Source: Clostridiales bacterium
Lineage (GTDB): Bacteria > Bacillota > Clostridia > Christensenellales > Aristaeellaceae
Length of the DNA: 46,883 nucleotides
Direction: 5' to 3'
Assembly: GCA_019419995.1 (NCBI GenBank)
Contig: JAHZHZ010000019.1
Location: 1 to 46,883 of the forward strand
Position numbers and translations under genes: made by a program. Positions 7,534 through 14,667 of the stretch are shown here, piece after piece. The notes beneath the pieces are model-generated. The model was not told the DNA's origin. It was given only the letters and a program-made list of their open reading frames with translations, and ran no database searches. Each line of letters begins with the position of its first letter. Positions within the stretch are counted from its first letter, which is position 1.

Positions 7534-8094
7534 TTATGCGCGGCCCAAATACTCGCCGCCTTCGCGGGTATCAATCTTCAGCTTGTCACCCACATTGATA
7601 AACAGGGGAACCTGAAGCACAAATCCGGTTTCCAAAGTTGCGGGTTTGTAGGTGTTGGTGGCGGTATCGCCCTTGAAGCCCGGCTCGGTGTCAACCACTT
7701 CCAGCTCCACAAAGTTGGGCGCCTGCACGGAGAAAGCCTTGCCCTTGAAGAAGCGCACGGTTACCGTGGTGTTTTCCTTCACAAAGGGAATGGCGTCTTC
7801 CACCTGATCATGGGTCATGGGCAGCTGCTCAAAGGTTTCCTGATCCATGAAGTAGTAAAATTCACCATCGTTATAGAGATACTCCATCTCCTTGGTTTCG
7901 ATGTATGCGCGGGTGAATTTTTCAGTGGGGTTAAAGGTGCGCTCGATTACTGCGCCGGTGACGATGTTCTTCAGCTTCGTGCGCACAAACGCAGCGCCTT
8001 TGCCAGGCTTGACGTGCAGGAAAGAAACTACGGTCCAAATACCGTTGTCCCATTCGAAGGTGACGCCGTTTCTGAAATCGCTTGCATTAATCAT
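7534..8094 (-). CDS. efp: Elongation factor P
   Basis: At 186 residues this is the exact usual length. EF-P enters the ribosomal E site and relieves stalling at consecutive prolines. The three domains are clear: a KOW-like N-terminal domain with KPGKGAAF (residues 29-36, Lys32 at the tip of the loop that is modified in other bacteria), then the central and C-terminal OB domains ending in VGDKLKIDTREGGEYLGRA. A GAGGAGG ribosome binding site precedes the ATG. The gene follows pepP by 33 bp, a very common pairing in Firmicutes. No modification enzyme (EpmA, EarP or YmfI) is visible in the window. Confidence 0.97.
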   Translation of the reverse strand: MINASDFRNGVTFEWDNGIWTVVSFLHVKPGKGAAFVRTKLKNIVTGAVIERTFNPTEKFTRAYIETKEMEYLYNDGEFYYFMDQETFEQLPMTHDQVEDAIPFVKENTTVTVRFFKGKAFSVQAPNFVELEVVDTEPGFKGDTATNTYKPATLETGFVLQVPLFINVGDKLKIDTREGGEYLGRA

Positions 8095-8127
8095 GGGGAA
8101 AGTGCCTCCTCAAAGTAGTATAGGTGG

Positions 8128-9192
8128 TTACAGCTCGATCAGTTGCTTCGGAGCGGTCATGGGATCCAAATATCCTTCCGAAGTCAATATCGCCATGTCC
8201 TCAATTCGGCACCCGCCGAGACCGGGGATATATACGCCGGGTTCAATAGTAATCACGTGTCCGCACTCCAGCACGCAACGCGATCCTATAGATACCCGGG
8301 GCTGTTCATGAATAAAAAGACCTACGCCATGTCCAAGACTATGCCCGAAAGTACCCGGGAAACGCCGATCGATTATCTCGCGGGCAATGCGGTCCAAGTC
8401 TTCACACACCATGCCGGGGCGCACTGCCTCCAACGAGGTCATGTGGGCCTCATAGACCAAATCGTAAATTTCCTTCTTTTCCGGCGACAATTTGCCAAAG
8501 GCTATCGTACGCGTCATATCCGAGCAATAGCCATTTTTCTTGGCACCGAAGTCCAGGGTCAGCATGTCGCCTTTCCTTATTATATAATCGGAAGGAATTG
8601 CGTGCGGCAACGAACCGTTGACGCCAGCGGCGGCTATGGTGGCAAAGGCATTGCCCTCGCTGCCCAGGTTGAGCATTTCATAATCCAGAAGAATCTGAAT
8701 CTGCTTTTCCGTCATGCCTTCGTGGATTTTTCCCAGAAGATTTTCAAAGGCCTGACAGGCAATGGCAGCAGCCTGACGGATACTTTCGATTTCACCGGCA
8801 TCTTTGACCATTCGCTGGTCTTCCACCAGGGAACCTAATCCCACCAGTTGAACGGCGGGCAGGGCGCGGCGCAGAGCTTCGTGCCGACTATAACTGAGAT
8901 AATCCTGCTCTACAGCCAGGCTTTTTACGCCACAAGCGCTGGTAAGCTCCAACACGCAATCATCTTCCCGATGTCCTGATGCCGTCATGACGACACTTAA
9001 ATCAGGCGATTGACGCTGGGCTTGTTCCACATAACGGAAGTCCGTGATAATGGTGGTCTGCTTTGAAGATACGAACAAAGCGCCTTCCCCGGTAAATCCT
9101 GAGAGATATCGTATATTTTCGGGGCGATGGATGAGAGCGGCTTCCATATCATGCTCTGCCAGTGCCTCAATCAGCCGCGCACGGCGATCCAT
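8128..9192 (-). CDS. pepP: Xaa-Pro aminopeptidase, M24 family
   Basis: A 354-residue cytoplasmic metallopeptidase that removes N-terminal residues preceding proline. The creatinase-like N-terminal domain (about 1-125) is followed by the pita-bread catalytic domain with the five metal ligands in order: D214 (LTLDFG), D225 (CSDMTRT), H288 (GHSLGHGVG), E317 (ITIEPGVY) and E331 (CRIEDM). GAGGAGG precedes the ATG. A promoter lies at 9222-9250. Co-transcription with efp puts two proline-related functions together, a pairing conserved in many Firmicutes. Confidence 0.95.
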   Translation of the reverse strand: MDRRARLIEALAEHDMEAALIHRPENIRYLSGFTGEGALFVSSKQTTIITDFRYVEQAQRQSPDLSVVMTASGHREDDCVLELTSACGVKSLAVEQDYLSYSRHEALRRALPAVQLVGLGSLVEDQRMVKDAGEIESIRQAAAIACQAFENLLGKIHEGMTEKQIQILLDYEMLNLGSEGNAFATIAAAGVNGSLPHAIPSDYIIRKGDMLTLDFGAKKNGYCSDMTRTIAFGKLSPEKKEIYDLVYEAHMTSLEAVRPGMVCEDLDRIAREIIDRRFPGTFGHSLGHGVGLFIHEQPRVSIGSRCVLECGHVITIEPGVYIPGLGGCRIEDMAILTSEGYLDPMTAPKQLIEL

Positions 9193-9221
9193 AATATTAC
9201 CTCCTCAAAGCAATATATCTT

Positions 9222-9250
9222 ATTATACCACAGCCATTTCGGGATTTCCA
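9222..9250 (-). promoter_or_regulatory. Promoter for pepP-efp
   Basis: On the minus strand, TGGAAA (9245-9250) and TATAAT (9222-9227) with a 17-bp spacer. The -10 box is perfect and the -35 box matches 4 of 6. Confidence 0.55.
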
Positions 9251-9338
9251 CCCTTGCACAGCTATTTTTTTGCCTGTCTTGGAAATTTTATATAAAAACT
9301 ATCGTACAAGCATCCGCAAAATGGAGGAAATTCCCGGC

Positions 9339-9474
9339 AAAAAAATCTGCGGATTCAAATCAGGCATACCCCGCGGCGCGTGCCAACATTCCGCTTATTG
9401 CTGCTGCCTTCCGGCCCTGACAAGATTCACAGCATGGCACCGCACGGGACCCAATCATCATCACCCGCAGACTC
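9339..9474 (-). ncRNA. ffs: Signal recognition particle RNA, small type
   Basis: On the minus strand the conserved SRP helix-8 core is obvious: GTCAGGGCCGGAAGGCAGCA, with the GGAA-type tetraloop and the symmetric loop that binds the Ffh M domain. The flanks pair outward (CCCGTGCGGTGCC with GGCACGCGCCGCGGG). The 5' end (TCTGCGG, complement of 9465-9471) pairs with CCGCAGA at 9346-9352, directly followed by seven T. The outermost stem therefore appears to double as the terminator. Predicted length is about 135 nt, shorter than the ~270-nt Bacillus scRNA, so there is no room for a full Alu domain. Its protein partner ffh lies at 17.4-18.8 kb. Confidence 0.93.
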
Positions 9475-9478
9475 ATAT

Positions 9479-9507
9479 ACTATACCACAAAACGCGGAAT
9501 TTGACAA
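9479..9507 (-). promoter_or_regulatory. Promoter of the SRP RNA gene
   Basis: On the minus strand, TTGTCA (9502-9507), a 17-bp spacer and TATAGT (9479-9484). The predicted transcription start falls at about 9472, right at the 5' closing stem. Confidence 0.8.
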
Positions 9508-9714
9508 GGCCTTTTTTGTGCAAAAAATGGATGAATCTTTCTGCCATTTGGGGGTTACTGTTAGAAATCCAAGTGACTTGCCCCAAAATATGACGGCGAA
9601 AAGACTTATGTTAACGCAACTGTTCGGGTTTTACCAACTCTTCATAAAATGAATATTTTCGAATGCAATCTTGCAAAACAGTGGTTAAAACACCGTAATT
9701 TGCAAAAAAACCGC
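9508..9714. other. Intergenic stretch, nothing recognised
   Basis: This lies between the divergent SRP RNA promoter and the leader-RNA promoter. It is AT-rich, without a plausible gene or a strong hairpin. Confidence 0.5.
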
Positions 9715-9743
9715 TTGACAATGAATTTCTGCTGGCATATAAT
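9715..9743 (+). promoter_or_regulatory. Consensus promoter for the leader RNA and HPr-like gene
   Basis: TTGACA (9715-9720), a 17-bp spacer and TATAAT (9738-9743). Both boxes are perfect. Confidence 0.9.
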
Positions 9744-9749
9744 GCGAAC

Positions 9750-9858
9750 AACCCGAGGGCGAGCGGCGCTGGACGCGAGGACCTCCCGGGTAATCCCCGG
9801 CAATAATCCGCAAGGATTATTCACATATAGCCAAGTCGTTGAAGACAGATCACTCGGG
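9750..9858 (+). ncRNA. Structured 5' leader RNA, class not identified
   Basis: Between the promoter and the ribosome binding site lies a compact, multi-helix RNA. CCCGAG (9752-9757) pairs with CTCGGG (9853-9858) to close it. Inside are CCGGG/CCCGG (9786-9790 with 9796-9800) and a perfect 8-bp hairpin AATAATCC-GCAA-GGATTATT (9802-9821) with a GNRA tetraloop. The closing helix ends immediately before the AAAGGAAGG ribosome binding site, so folding could control translation. I cannot match it from memory to a common riboswitch; raiA-type and Clostridiales orphan RNAs are candidates to test. Confidence 0.6.
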
Positions 9859-9872
9859 AAAGGAAGGTTAAC

Positions 9873-10109
9873 ATGATTAAGATTATGCTGATTTCCAACA
9901 TGGAAAAGTTCCTCGAGAAGGTTCAGAAGTGCTACGGCGATGTAATGCTGCACCTGCCCGACGGCACGGTGTGCAATCTTAAGACCGACCATACCGCCAT
10001 GCAGATTCTTACAATGCTTCATTCTTCAAACAGAGAATTGACCATCAGTCTGACGGATATCCGGGACTACGCCATCATCATGGAATACATGATGCAAGCG
10101 GCTGCCTGA
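9873..10109 (+). CDS. Small HPr-like-fold protein without the active-site histidine
   Basis: A 78-residue cytoplasmic protein, MIKIMLISNMEKFLEKVQ.... The predicted order (strand, helix MEKFLEKVQKC, strand DVMLHLPDG, strand TVCNLK, helix AMQILTML, strand ELTISLT, helix YAIIMEYMMQA) follows that of HPr. The usual phosphorylated His-Ala/Arg-Pro near residue 15 is absent, as is the regulatory serine motif. So it is either an HPr-like regulatory protein or an unrelated small alpha/beta protein. The fold call is inference from pattern only. GGAAGG lies 5 bases before the ATG. It is expressed from a perfect promoter through a structured leader, which suggests tight control. Confidence 0.6.
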   Translation: MIKIMLISNMEKFLEKVQKCYGDVMLHLPDGTVCNLKTDHTAMQILTMLHSSNRELTISLTDIRDYAIIMEYMMQAAA

Positions 10110-10207
10110 TTTCAGGCCAAACAAATAAAAAACGGCGGGAAAAGCCCGCTAGAGCAAATTTTGTATCAGAGTGACTTCAACGCATCTGGCAAAACAGTAA
10201 CATCCGC

Positions 10208-10280
10208 ACGGGAAACAGTTTTATGGGCATGCGCGCAAGACCGCGCCCCGAAAAAACTGGGGGACCCGTTAAATAGACCA
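10208..10280 (+). ncRNA. Long imperfect hairpin in the transcript tail, possible small RNA
   Basis: ACGGG (10208-10212) pairs with CCCGT (10265-10269) and CAGTTTT (10216-10222) with AAAACTG (10253-10259). Within them, GCGCG/CGCG-type arms surround CAAGAC. A strong terminator follows at once. The region lies 100-170 nt past the stop of the HPr-like gene and contains no gene. It could be a 3' UTR-derived small RNA or have its own weak promoter (TTCAAC-16-TAACAT upstream). Confidence 0.35.
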
Positions 10281-10314
10281 GCAGCCCCGGCCCAGCGCCT
10301 GGGGCTGCCTTTTT
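10281..10314. terminator. Strong terminator, usable on both strands
   Basis: GCAGCCCC (10281-10288) and GGGGCTGC (10301-10308) form a perfect stem, followed by CTTTTTG on the plus strand. On the minus strand it also lies just after the stop of the isomerase-like gene at 10337. Confidence 0.8.
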
Positions 10315-10336
10315 GTGTTTTGGAAAAGGGGCAAGA

Positions 10337-11125
10337 TCAATCCCGTTGGGTACTTTGGGCCGCTGAGCAAAGACAGTGAAGCGCTTCACAGGCGTTCTCC
10401 AGATTTGTGCAGGGAGCTTCACAACTAATTCGTCCCCCATAGTTCATAGACTGGAGCGTTTGAAACAGGGAGGAGTAATCTTCTCCATCTCCCCGCCGGG
10501 GCGGGCGCATGCCCAGCGCATTGCTGACCCGCACGTGCCACAGTAAACTGCCGGTGTGTTCAAGCCGGGGGAGAGGTTCTGCCTCCATGGCCATGTTGTA
10601 ACTGCTGGCGGCGACGCCTATTCGATCCAGGCGCAGCATAGCTGAAATCAGCGCTGCTTCAGAGACTGAATTGATTAAGTCCGCAGTACTTCTGCGAAGG
10701 GGCAGAATGGCTACCCGGAGGTTACTGTCTGCGGCGTGACTCTGCAGAATGCGAATAAAGTTGCCCAATTGGCGCCAAGCCATGGCGGGATCGAAGTTGT
10801 TGGGCAGAATGCGTGCCTGGGGACAATCTAATATCATCAGTTCTGCTCCTAGGGCACGGGCCAATTCAAAGCTGCGCTCCAGGTGGGCGTGGATCTGGCG
10901 AGCCAGAACGCTTTCTCCAACGATGGAAATTTCGGGCGCCAACAGGCCGCAGACTACTTCCGCATAGATGCCGCTGCGCTCCATTTCCCCGGCCATGGTT
11001 CGATAATCGTCCTCATCCATCTGCATAACTTCGTTTAAATCCAGCTCCAGATAATCATAGCCGGCCTGAGCGGCGAGGGTTACATCTTTCGGATGAGCGC
11101 ACAGTCCAATGGGAAAATCAGACAT
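10337..11125 (-). CDS. Sugar phosphate isomerase/epimerase-like TIM-barrel protein
   Basis: A 262-residue protein of the AP-endonuclease-2/xylose-isomerase-like superfamily. It starts MSDFPIGLCAHPKDVTLAAQAGYDYLELDLNEV in two typical first strands, continues with YAEVVCGLLAPEI and GAELMILDCPQA, and ends NYGGRISCEAPCTN, where the glutamate corresponds to a usual metal ligand. Several ligands of active epimerases are not obvious, so enzyme activity is uncertain. I chose the ATG at 11125 (GGGAGG upstream), because the longer frame lacks a ribosome binding site and would overlap most of the Nudix C-terminus. It overlaps the Nudix stop by 8 bp, so the two genes are translationally coupled. Confidence 0.75.
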   Translation of the reverse strand: MSDFPIGLCAHPKDVTLAAQAGYDYLELDLNEVMQMDEDDYRTMAGEMERSGIYAEVVCGLLAPEISIVGESVLARQIHAHLERSFELARALGAELMILDCPQARILPNNFDPAMAWRQLGNFIRILQSHAADSNLRVAILPLRRSTADLINSVSEAALISAMLRLDRIGVAASSYNMAMEAEPLPRLEHTGSLLWHVRVSNALGMRPPRRGDGEDYSSLFQTLQSMNYGGRISCEAPCTNLENACEALHCLCSAAQSTQRD

Positions 11126-11690
11126 GTTTGCTTTCCTCCCGGCGCAGTTTTTTGTTGAGCTTTTGATATACGATGCGCATGGCTGGCTCACTGCAGGCTT
11201 CAATGGCGGCATCCAGGGCAAACCAGCGCACGCCGCTGTTTTCGTCAGGCTTGATGCAGAGGGCTTGGGCATCCGGTGCTTCCAAAAGATAAGTCAGATT
11301 CAGATGCAGATGTGCAGAAACAAAGGCGCCCCGCTTCATATGAGGTTCGACGGGCAAGATTTCCAGAGAGAAGAGGCCGTCATGCGCGCTCTTCAGTTCA
11401 ACAATGCCAGTTTCTTCCCGGACTTCCCGCATGGCCACTGCCAATAGGTCTTCCTCACCGTCGGCATGACCGCCCGGCCAGGCCCAGGAGCGGTAGATGT
11501 TATGGTAGATCATCAATACCCGGTTTCGATCGGGATTGACCACCCAAGCGGAGGCGCTGAAGTGGGCGGTTTCATTGCTGCGCAGAAGAATATCACTGTT
11601 TTCATCCATGTATTTGAGCATCAGCCTTCTATCCGCGGCCTCCTGCTCACAACAGGGCGAATAGTTGGCGATGCAGTCTCTGAGTTTCAC
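11118..11690 (-). CDS. Nudix hydrolase
   Basis: About 190 residues. The Nudix box is complete: G-x5-E-x7-REVREETG, beginning at GHADGEE and lying shortly after the WAWPGGH strand. It binds the metal and cleaves a nucleoside-diphosphate-linked substrate. The extended N-terminus resembles the NUDIX proteins with a helical lead-in found in Clostridia. The substrate is unknown. GGAGGTG is followed 6 bases later by GTG at 11690, which I take as the start; TTG at 11705 is the alternative. It is transcribed divergently from the aldolase gene and coupled to the isomerase-like gene downstream. Confidence 0.88.
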   Translation of the reverse strand: MKLRDCIANYSPCCEQEAADRRLMLKYMDENSDILLRSNETAHFSASAWVVNPDRNRVLMIYHNIYRSWAWPGGHADGEEDLLAVAMREVREETGIVELKSAHDGLFSLEILPVEPHMKRGAFVSAHLHLNLTYLLEAPDAQALCIKPDENSGVRWFALDAAIEACSEPAMRIVYQKLNKKLRREESKHV

Positions 11691-11722
11691 AAATTTCACC
11701 TCCAAGGTGCGGTTATCATGCC

Positions 11723-11754
11723 TTCAGTATACTGAAAAAACGCAGCTCAGTCAA
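11723..11754 (-). promoter_or_regulatory. Nudix promoter with palindromic operator on the -10 box
   Basis: On the minus strand, TTGACT (11749-11754), a 17-bp spacer and TATACT (11726-11731). The perfect 14-bp palindrome TTCAGTATACTGAA (11723-11736) is centred on the -10 box, so a dimeric repressor bound there would exclude polymerase. Confidence 0.65.
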
Positions 11755-11813
11755 TGCAACGTCCCGTGACGTGGATATTTGGTTAAATATCAGACACCAA
11801 GGGCGCCAGTTGC

Positions 11814-11841
11814 TTGATTTCGCCATCGATTGTGGTATAAT
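11814..11841 (+). promoter_or_regulatory. Promoter for the aldolase gene
   Basis: TTGATT (11814-11819), a 16-bp spacer and TATAAT (11836-11841), about 30 bp ahead of the start codon. Confidence 0.7.
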
Positions 11842-11871
11842 ATGGACAGTCCAATAATAAGGAGTGTTTTT

Positions 11872-12855
11872 ATGGCTATTGTAACTTCCAAAGAGATGTT
11901 CAAGAAGGCCTACGACGGCGGTTACGCCATCGGCGCTTTCAATGTCAACAACATGGAGATTATTCAGGGTATCACTGAGGCCGCTATTGCAAAGCATGCT
12001 CCGTTGATTCTGCAGGTTTCCAAGGGAGCCCGTGCCTATGCCAAGCATGCCTATCTGATGAAGTTGATTGAGGCGGCCATTGAGGACGCCGAGCAGACTG
12101 CTGGTTTCGATCTGCCCATCTGCGTGCATCTGGATCATGGCGACACCTTTGAACTGTGCAAGAGCTGCATCGATGGCGGTTTCACTTCTGTCATGATCGA
12201 TGGTTCTTCCAAGTCCTTTGAAGATAACATTGCCCTGACCCGTCAGGTGGTTGAGTATGCTCACGATCACGGTGTTGTGGTCGAAGGCGAACTGGGCACG
12301 CTGGCCGGCGTTGAGGATGAAGTGAATGTTTCTGCCGAGGATTCCTCCTATACCCGTCCGGAAGAAGTGGAAGAGTTTGTTTCCCGCACGGGCGTGGACT
12401 CCCTGGCCATCGCCATCGGCACCAGCCACGGCGCCTATAAGTTCACTGCGGCTCAGTGCACCCGCAATGAGAAGGGCATCCTTGTGCCCCCGCCGCTGCG
12501 CTTTGACATCCTGGAGGAAGTCTCCAAGCGCCTGCCTGGCTTCCCCATTGTGCTGCACGGTTCCTCTTCCGTGCCCCAGGAATTTGTGAAGATCATCAAC
12601 GAAAATGGCGGCAAGATGCCCGATGCAGTGGGCATTCCGGAGGAGCAGCTGCGTCAGGCTGCCCGCGGTGCGGTGTGCAAGATCAATATCGACTCCGACC
12701 TGCGCCTGGCCATGACTGCCAGCATTCGCAAGTACTTCGCAGAGCATCCGGATCACTTTGATCCTCGCCAGTATCTCAAGCCCGCCCGCATCGCCATTCG
12801 CGACATGGTGGAGCACAAGCTGGTGGACGTGCTGGGCTGCGACGGAAAGGCCTGA
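11872..12855 (+). CDS. fba: Fructose-bisphosphate aldolase, class II
   Basis: A 327-residue zinc-dependent aldolase that interconverts fructose 1,6-bisphosphate with dihydroxyacetone phosphate and glyceraldehyde 3-phosphate in glycolysis. Motifs are CVHLDHG (H86, catalytic D88, zinc ligand H89), GELGTLAGVED, GTSHGAYK and VLHGSSSVP. The start MAIVTSKEMF is set by AAGGAG 8 bases upstream; an upstream in-frame ATG lies within the promoter region. The gene is single, with its own promoter and a terminator at 12928. Tagatose-bisphosphate aldolases share the fold, but sequence and length favour the glycolytic enzyme. Confidence 0.95.
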   Translation: MAIVTSKEMFKKAYDGGYAIGAFNVNNMEIIQGITEAAIAKHAPLILQVSKGARAYAKHAYLMKLIEAAIEDAEQTAGFDLPICVHLDHGDTFELCKSCIDGGFTSVMIDGSSKSFEDNIALTRQVVEYAHDHGVVVEGELGTLAGVEDEVNVSAEDSSYTRPEEVEEFVSRTGVDSLAIAIGTSHGAYKFTAAQCTRNEKGILVPPPLRFDILEEVSKRLPGFPIVLHGSSSVPQEFVKIINENGGKMPDAVGIPEEQLRQAARGAVCKINIDSDLRLAMTASIRKYFAEHPDHFDPRQYLKPARIAIRDMVEHKLVDVLGCDGKA

Positions 12856-12927
12856 TCGCCCTGACAGCATCAGGTTTCCGAAGGTAAATGGAGATCGATG
12901 GGTTATATCTTACGGTTTAAATGTATT

Positions 12928-12957
12928 GAGGGACGCTTCTTCGGAAGTGTCCCTCTT
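12928..12957 (+). terminator. Terminator after the aldolase gene
   Basis: GAGGGAC/GTCCCTC and CTTC/GAAG arms close on a very stable TTCG tetraloop. Only TT follows, so the response-regulator gene 24 bp downstream may receive some read-through. Confidence 0.7.
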
Positions 12958-12980
12958 GATCTATGGGGAAAGATTAGAAA

Positions 12981-13649
12981 ATGATGAGAAAGCTGATTTT
13001 CGTGGTGGATGACGACGTCTGCATTGGCAACCTTCTGGAAGAATTGTTGGAACGGGAAGGCTATGAGGTCCTGCGGGCGTATTCGGGTACCGAGGCGCTG
13101 ATGTTGCTGGAAAGGCGCAGACCGGATCTGATTTTGCTGGATCGCATGTTGCCGGGAATGCAGGGGGAGGAAGTGCTCAGGCGGGTTTCCGGGATACCGG
13201 TGATCGTTCTGAGCGCGAAGTCGGATGTGGGTGAAAAGGCGGAACTGCTGTTGGAGGGCGCTGCGGATTACATTACCAAGCCATTTGACAGCCGGGAATT
13301 GTTGGCCCGCATCGCCGTACAACTCCGCAGCTCTTTACGGGAGGAATTGGCTCCGGTGTGCAGGGTGGGGGATTACGAGTTGGATCAGACAGGGCACAGC
13401 CTGTCTTTGCGTGGGCAGGAAGTGCACCTGACCAGAACGGAATTTGCCATCATGAAGCTGCTGATGTGCAATAGGGGACAGGTCATAGCCAAATCGGTGA
13501 TTCTGGATCGCATCAGCCAGGACACACCAGACTGTACGGACAGTTCCCTGAAACAGCATGTGAGCAATCTGCGCAAAAAGCTCAGAACTGCGGGCGGAGG
13601 GGATTGCATCGAATCGGTGTGGGGCATCGGTTTTAAATTTAACGGTTAG
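12981..13649 (+). CDS. OmpR-family response regulator
   Basis: 222 residues: a receiver domain (acidic D10-D12, phospho-acceptor D54 in LILLDRMLPGM, S78, K100) followed by a winged-helix DNA-binding domain (HLTRTEFAIMKLL, then QHVSNLRKKL and VWGIGFKFNG). It pairs with the histidine kinase at 15511. The arrangement regulator-ATPase-permease-kinase is that of peptide-sensing systems controlling their own transporter. Direct repeats in the next intergenic gap are its likely binding sites. Confidence 0.93.
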   Translation: MMRKLIFVVDDDVCIGNLLEELLEREGYEVLRAYSGTEALMLLERRRPDLILLDRMLPGMQGEEVLRRVSGIPVIVLSAKSDVGEKAELLLEGAADYITKPFDSRELLARIAVQLRSSLREELAPVCRVGDYELDQTGHSLSLRGQEVHLTRTEFAIMKLLMCNRGQVIAKSVILDRISQDTPDCTDSSLKQHVSNLRKKLRTAGGGDCIESVWGIGFKFNG

Positions 13650-13667
13650 AATAGGGTGGAGGAAATC

Positions 13668-13708
13668 TTGACGTTTTCTTTAGGTTTCTCTTGACTGGAA
13701 TCTTGACT
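13668..13708 (+). promoter_or_regulatory. Three direct repeats, likely response-regulator site
   Basis: TTGAC occurs at 13668, 13691 and 13703, spaced 23 and 12 bp apart, roughly two turns and one turn of helix. Phosphorylated OmpR-type regulators bind such direct repeats. The repeats lie 45-85 bp ahead of the ABC ATPase gene, whose own GAGGAGG site begins at about 13739. Confidence 0.45.
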
Positions 13709-13752
13709 CCGAGGCGGTACCATGGGTACATCCTAACGAGGAGGAGAGTCAA

Positions 13753-14667
13753 ATGGATTACGTGCTGAAGACGGAGGGCCTCAGCAAGAACTACGGACGA
13801 TTTAAAGCTCTGTCCGGTTTAAACTTGCGGGTTCCTAGGGGTGCCATTTATGGACTTGTGGGCAAAAATGGCGCAGGAAAGACGACGCTGATCCGCATGA
13901 TTTGCGGGCTTCAAGAGCCTACAGGAGGCAGTTACACCCTATACGGTATCCGAAACACCAGTGGCGCCATTCACCGGGCCAGAAGGCGCATGGGTGCGGT
14001 GGTGGAAACCCCATCCGTCTATCTCAATCTGAGTGCAGCGGAAAATTTAAGGGAACAGTACCGGGTATTGGGCATTCCGGATTTTCAGGGAATCGACGAG
14101 CTGTTGAATCTGGTGGGGCTTCAGGACGTGGGGTCCAAGAAGGTGAAGCATTTTTCCCTGGGAATGCGCCAGCGCCTGGGAATTGCGGTAGCGCTGGCGG
14201 GAGACCCTGACTTTCTGGTGCTGGACGAACCGGTGAATGGGCTGGATCCTCAGGGTATCATTGAAATTCGCGAACTGATACTCAGGCTGAATCGCCAGCA
14301 GCGCATCACAGTTTTGATTTCCAGTCATATTCTGGATGAACTGAGCAGGCTGGCTACTCACTATGGATTTATTGATCACGGTCAGATGATTCGAGAAATC
14401 AGTGCGGAAGAGCTGGAAAAAAGCTGCAAAAAATGTGTGCGCATGCAAGTGACGGACACTCAAGCCCTCGCAAGGGTGCTGGATCAAATGGGGATGTCCT
14501 ACAGACTCCTTTCCCCGGACCTGGCGGAAGTTTATGGGACGGTCAATTTATCCCGGCTGGTGGTTGCGCTCATGGGTGAACACTGCGAATTGCTCAACCT
14601 GGAGAGCGTGGACGAGAGCTTGGAGAGCTATTACGTCAATCTGCTGGGGGGTGAACATCATGCGTAG
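13753..14667 (+). CDS. ABC transporter ATP-binding protein (BcrA type)
   Basis: A 304-residue ATPase with Walker A GKNGAGKTT (about residues 37-45), signature FSLGMRQRLGIA, Walker B LVLDEPVNGLD and a switch histidine in ISSHILDEL. The ~80-residue C-terminal extension is typical of bacitracin/lantibiotic-resistance exporters. It overlaps the permease gene by 8 bp. It probably powers export or immunity against a membrane-active compound sensed by the adjacent two-component system; the substrate is not known. Confidence 0.9.
   Translation: MDYVLKTEGLSKNYGRFKALSGLNLRVPRGAIYGLVGKNGAGKTTLIRMICGLQEPTGGSYTLYGIRNTSGAIHRARRRMGAVVETPSVYLNLSAAENLREQYRVLGIPDFQGIDELLNLVGLQDVGSKKVKHFSLGMRQRLGIAVALAGDPDFLVLDEPVNGLDPQGIIEIRELILRLNRQQRITVLISSHILDELSRLATHYGFIDHGQMIREISAEELEKSCKKCVRMQVTDTQALARVLDQMGMSYRLLSPDLAEVYGTVNLSRLVVALMGEHCELLNLESVDESLESYYVNLLGGEHHA

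Noticed and set aside
9270..9652. Short plus-strand frames across the SRP RNA gene
   Set aside because: They lie over a clear minus-strand non-coding RNA with its own promoter and terminator, and lack ribosome binding sites.
9750..9858. Assignment of the leader to c-di-AMP, TPP, cobalamin, glycine, FMN, SAM or guanidine riboswitches
   Set aside because: None of the hallmark core sequences of these classes was found, so it is left unclassified.
11716..12870. A 384-residue open frame on the minus strand across the aldolase gene
   Set aside because: It is an antisense shadow of fba: low-complexity His/Gly-rich translation, no ribosome binding site, and the plus strand carries an unmistakable enzyme.
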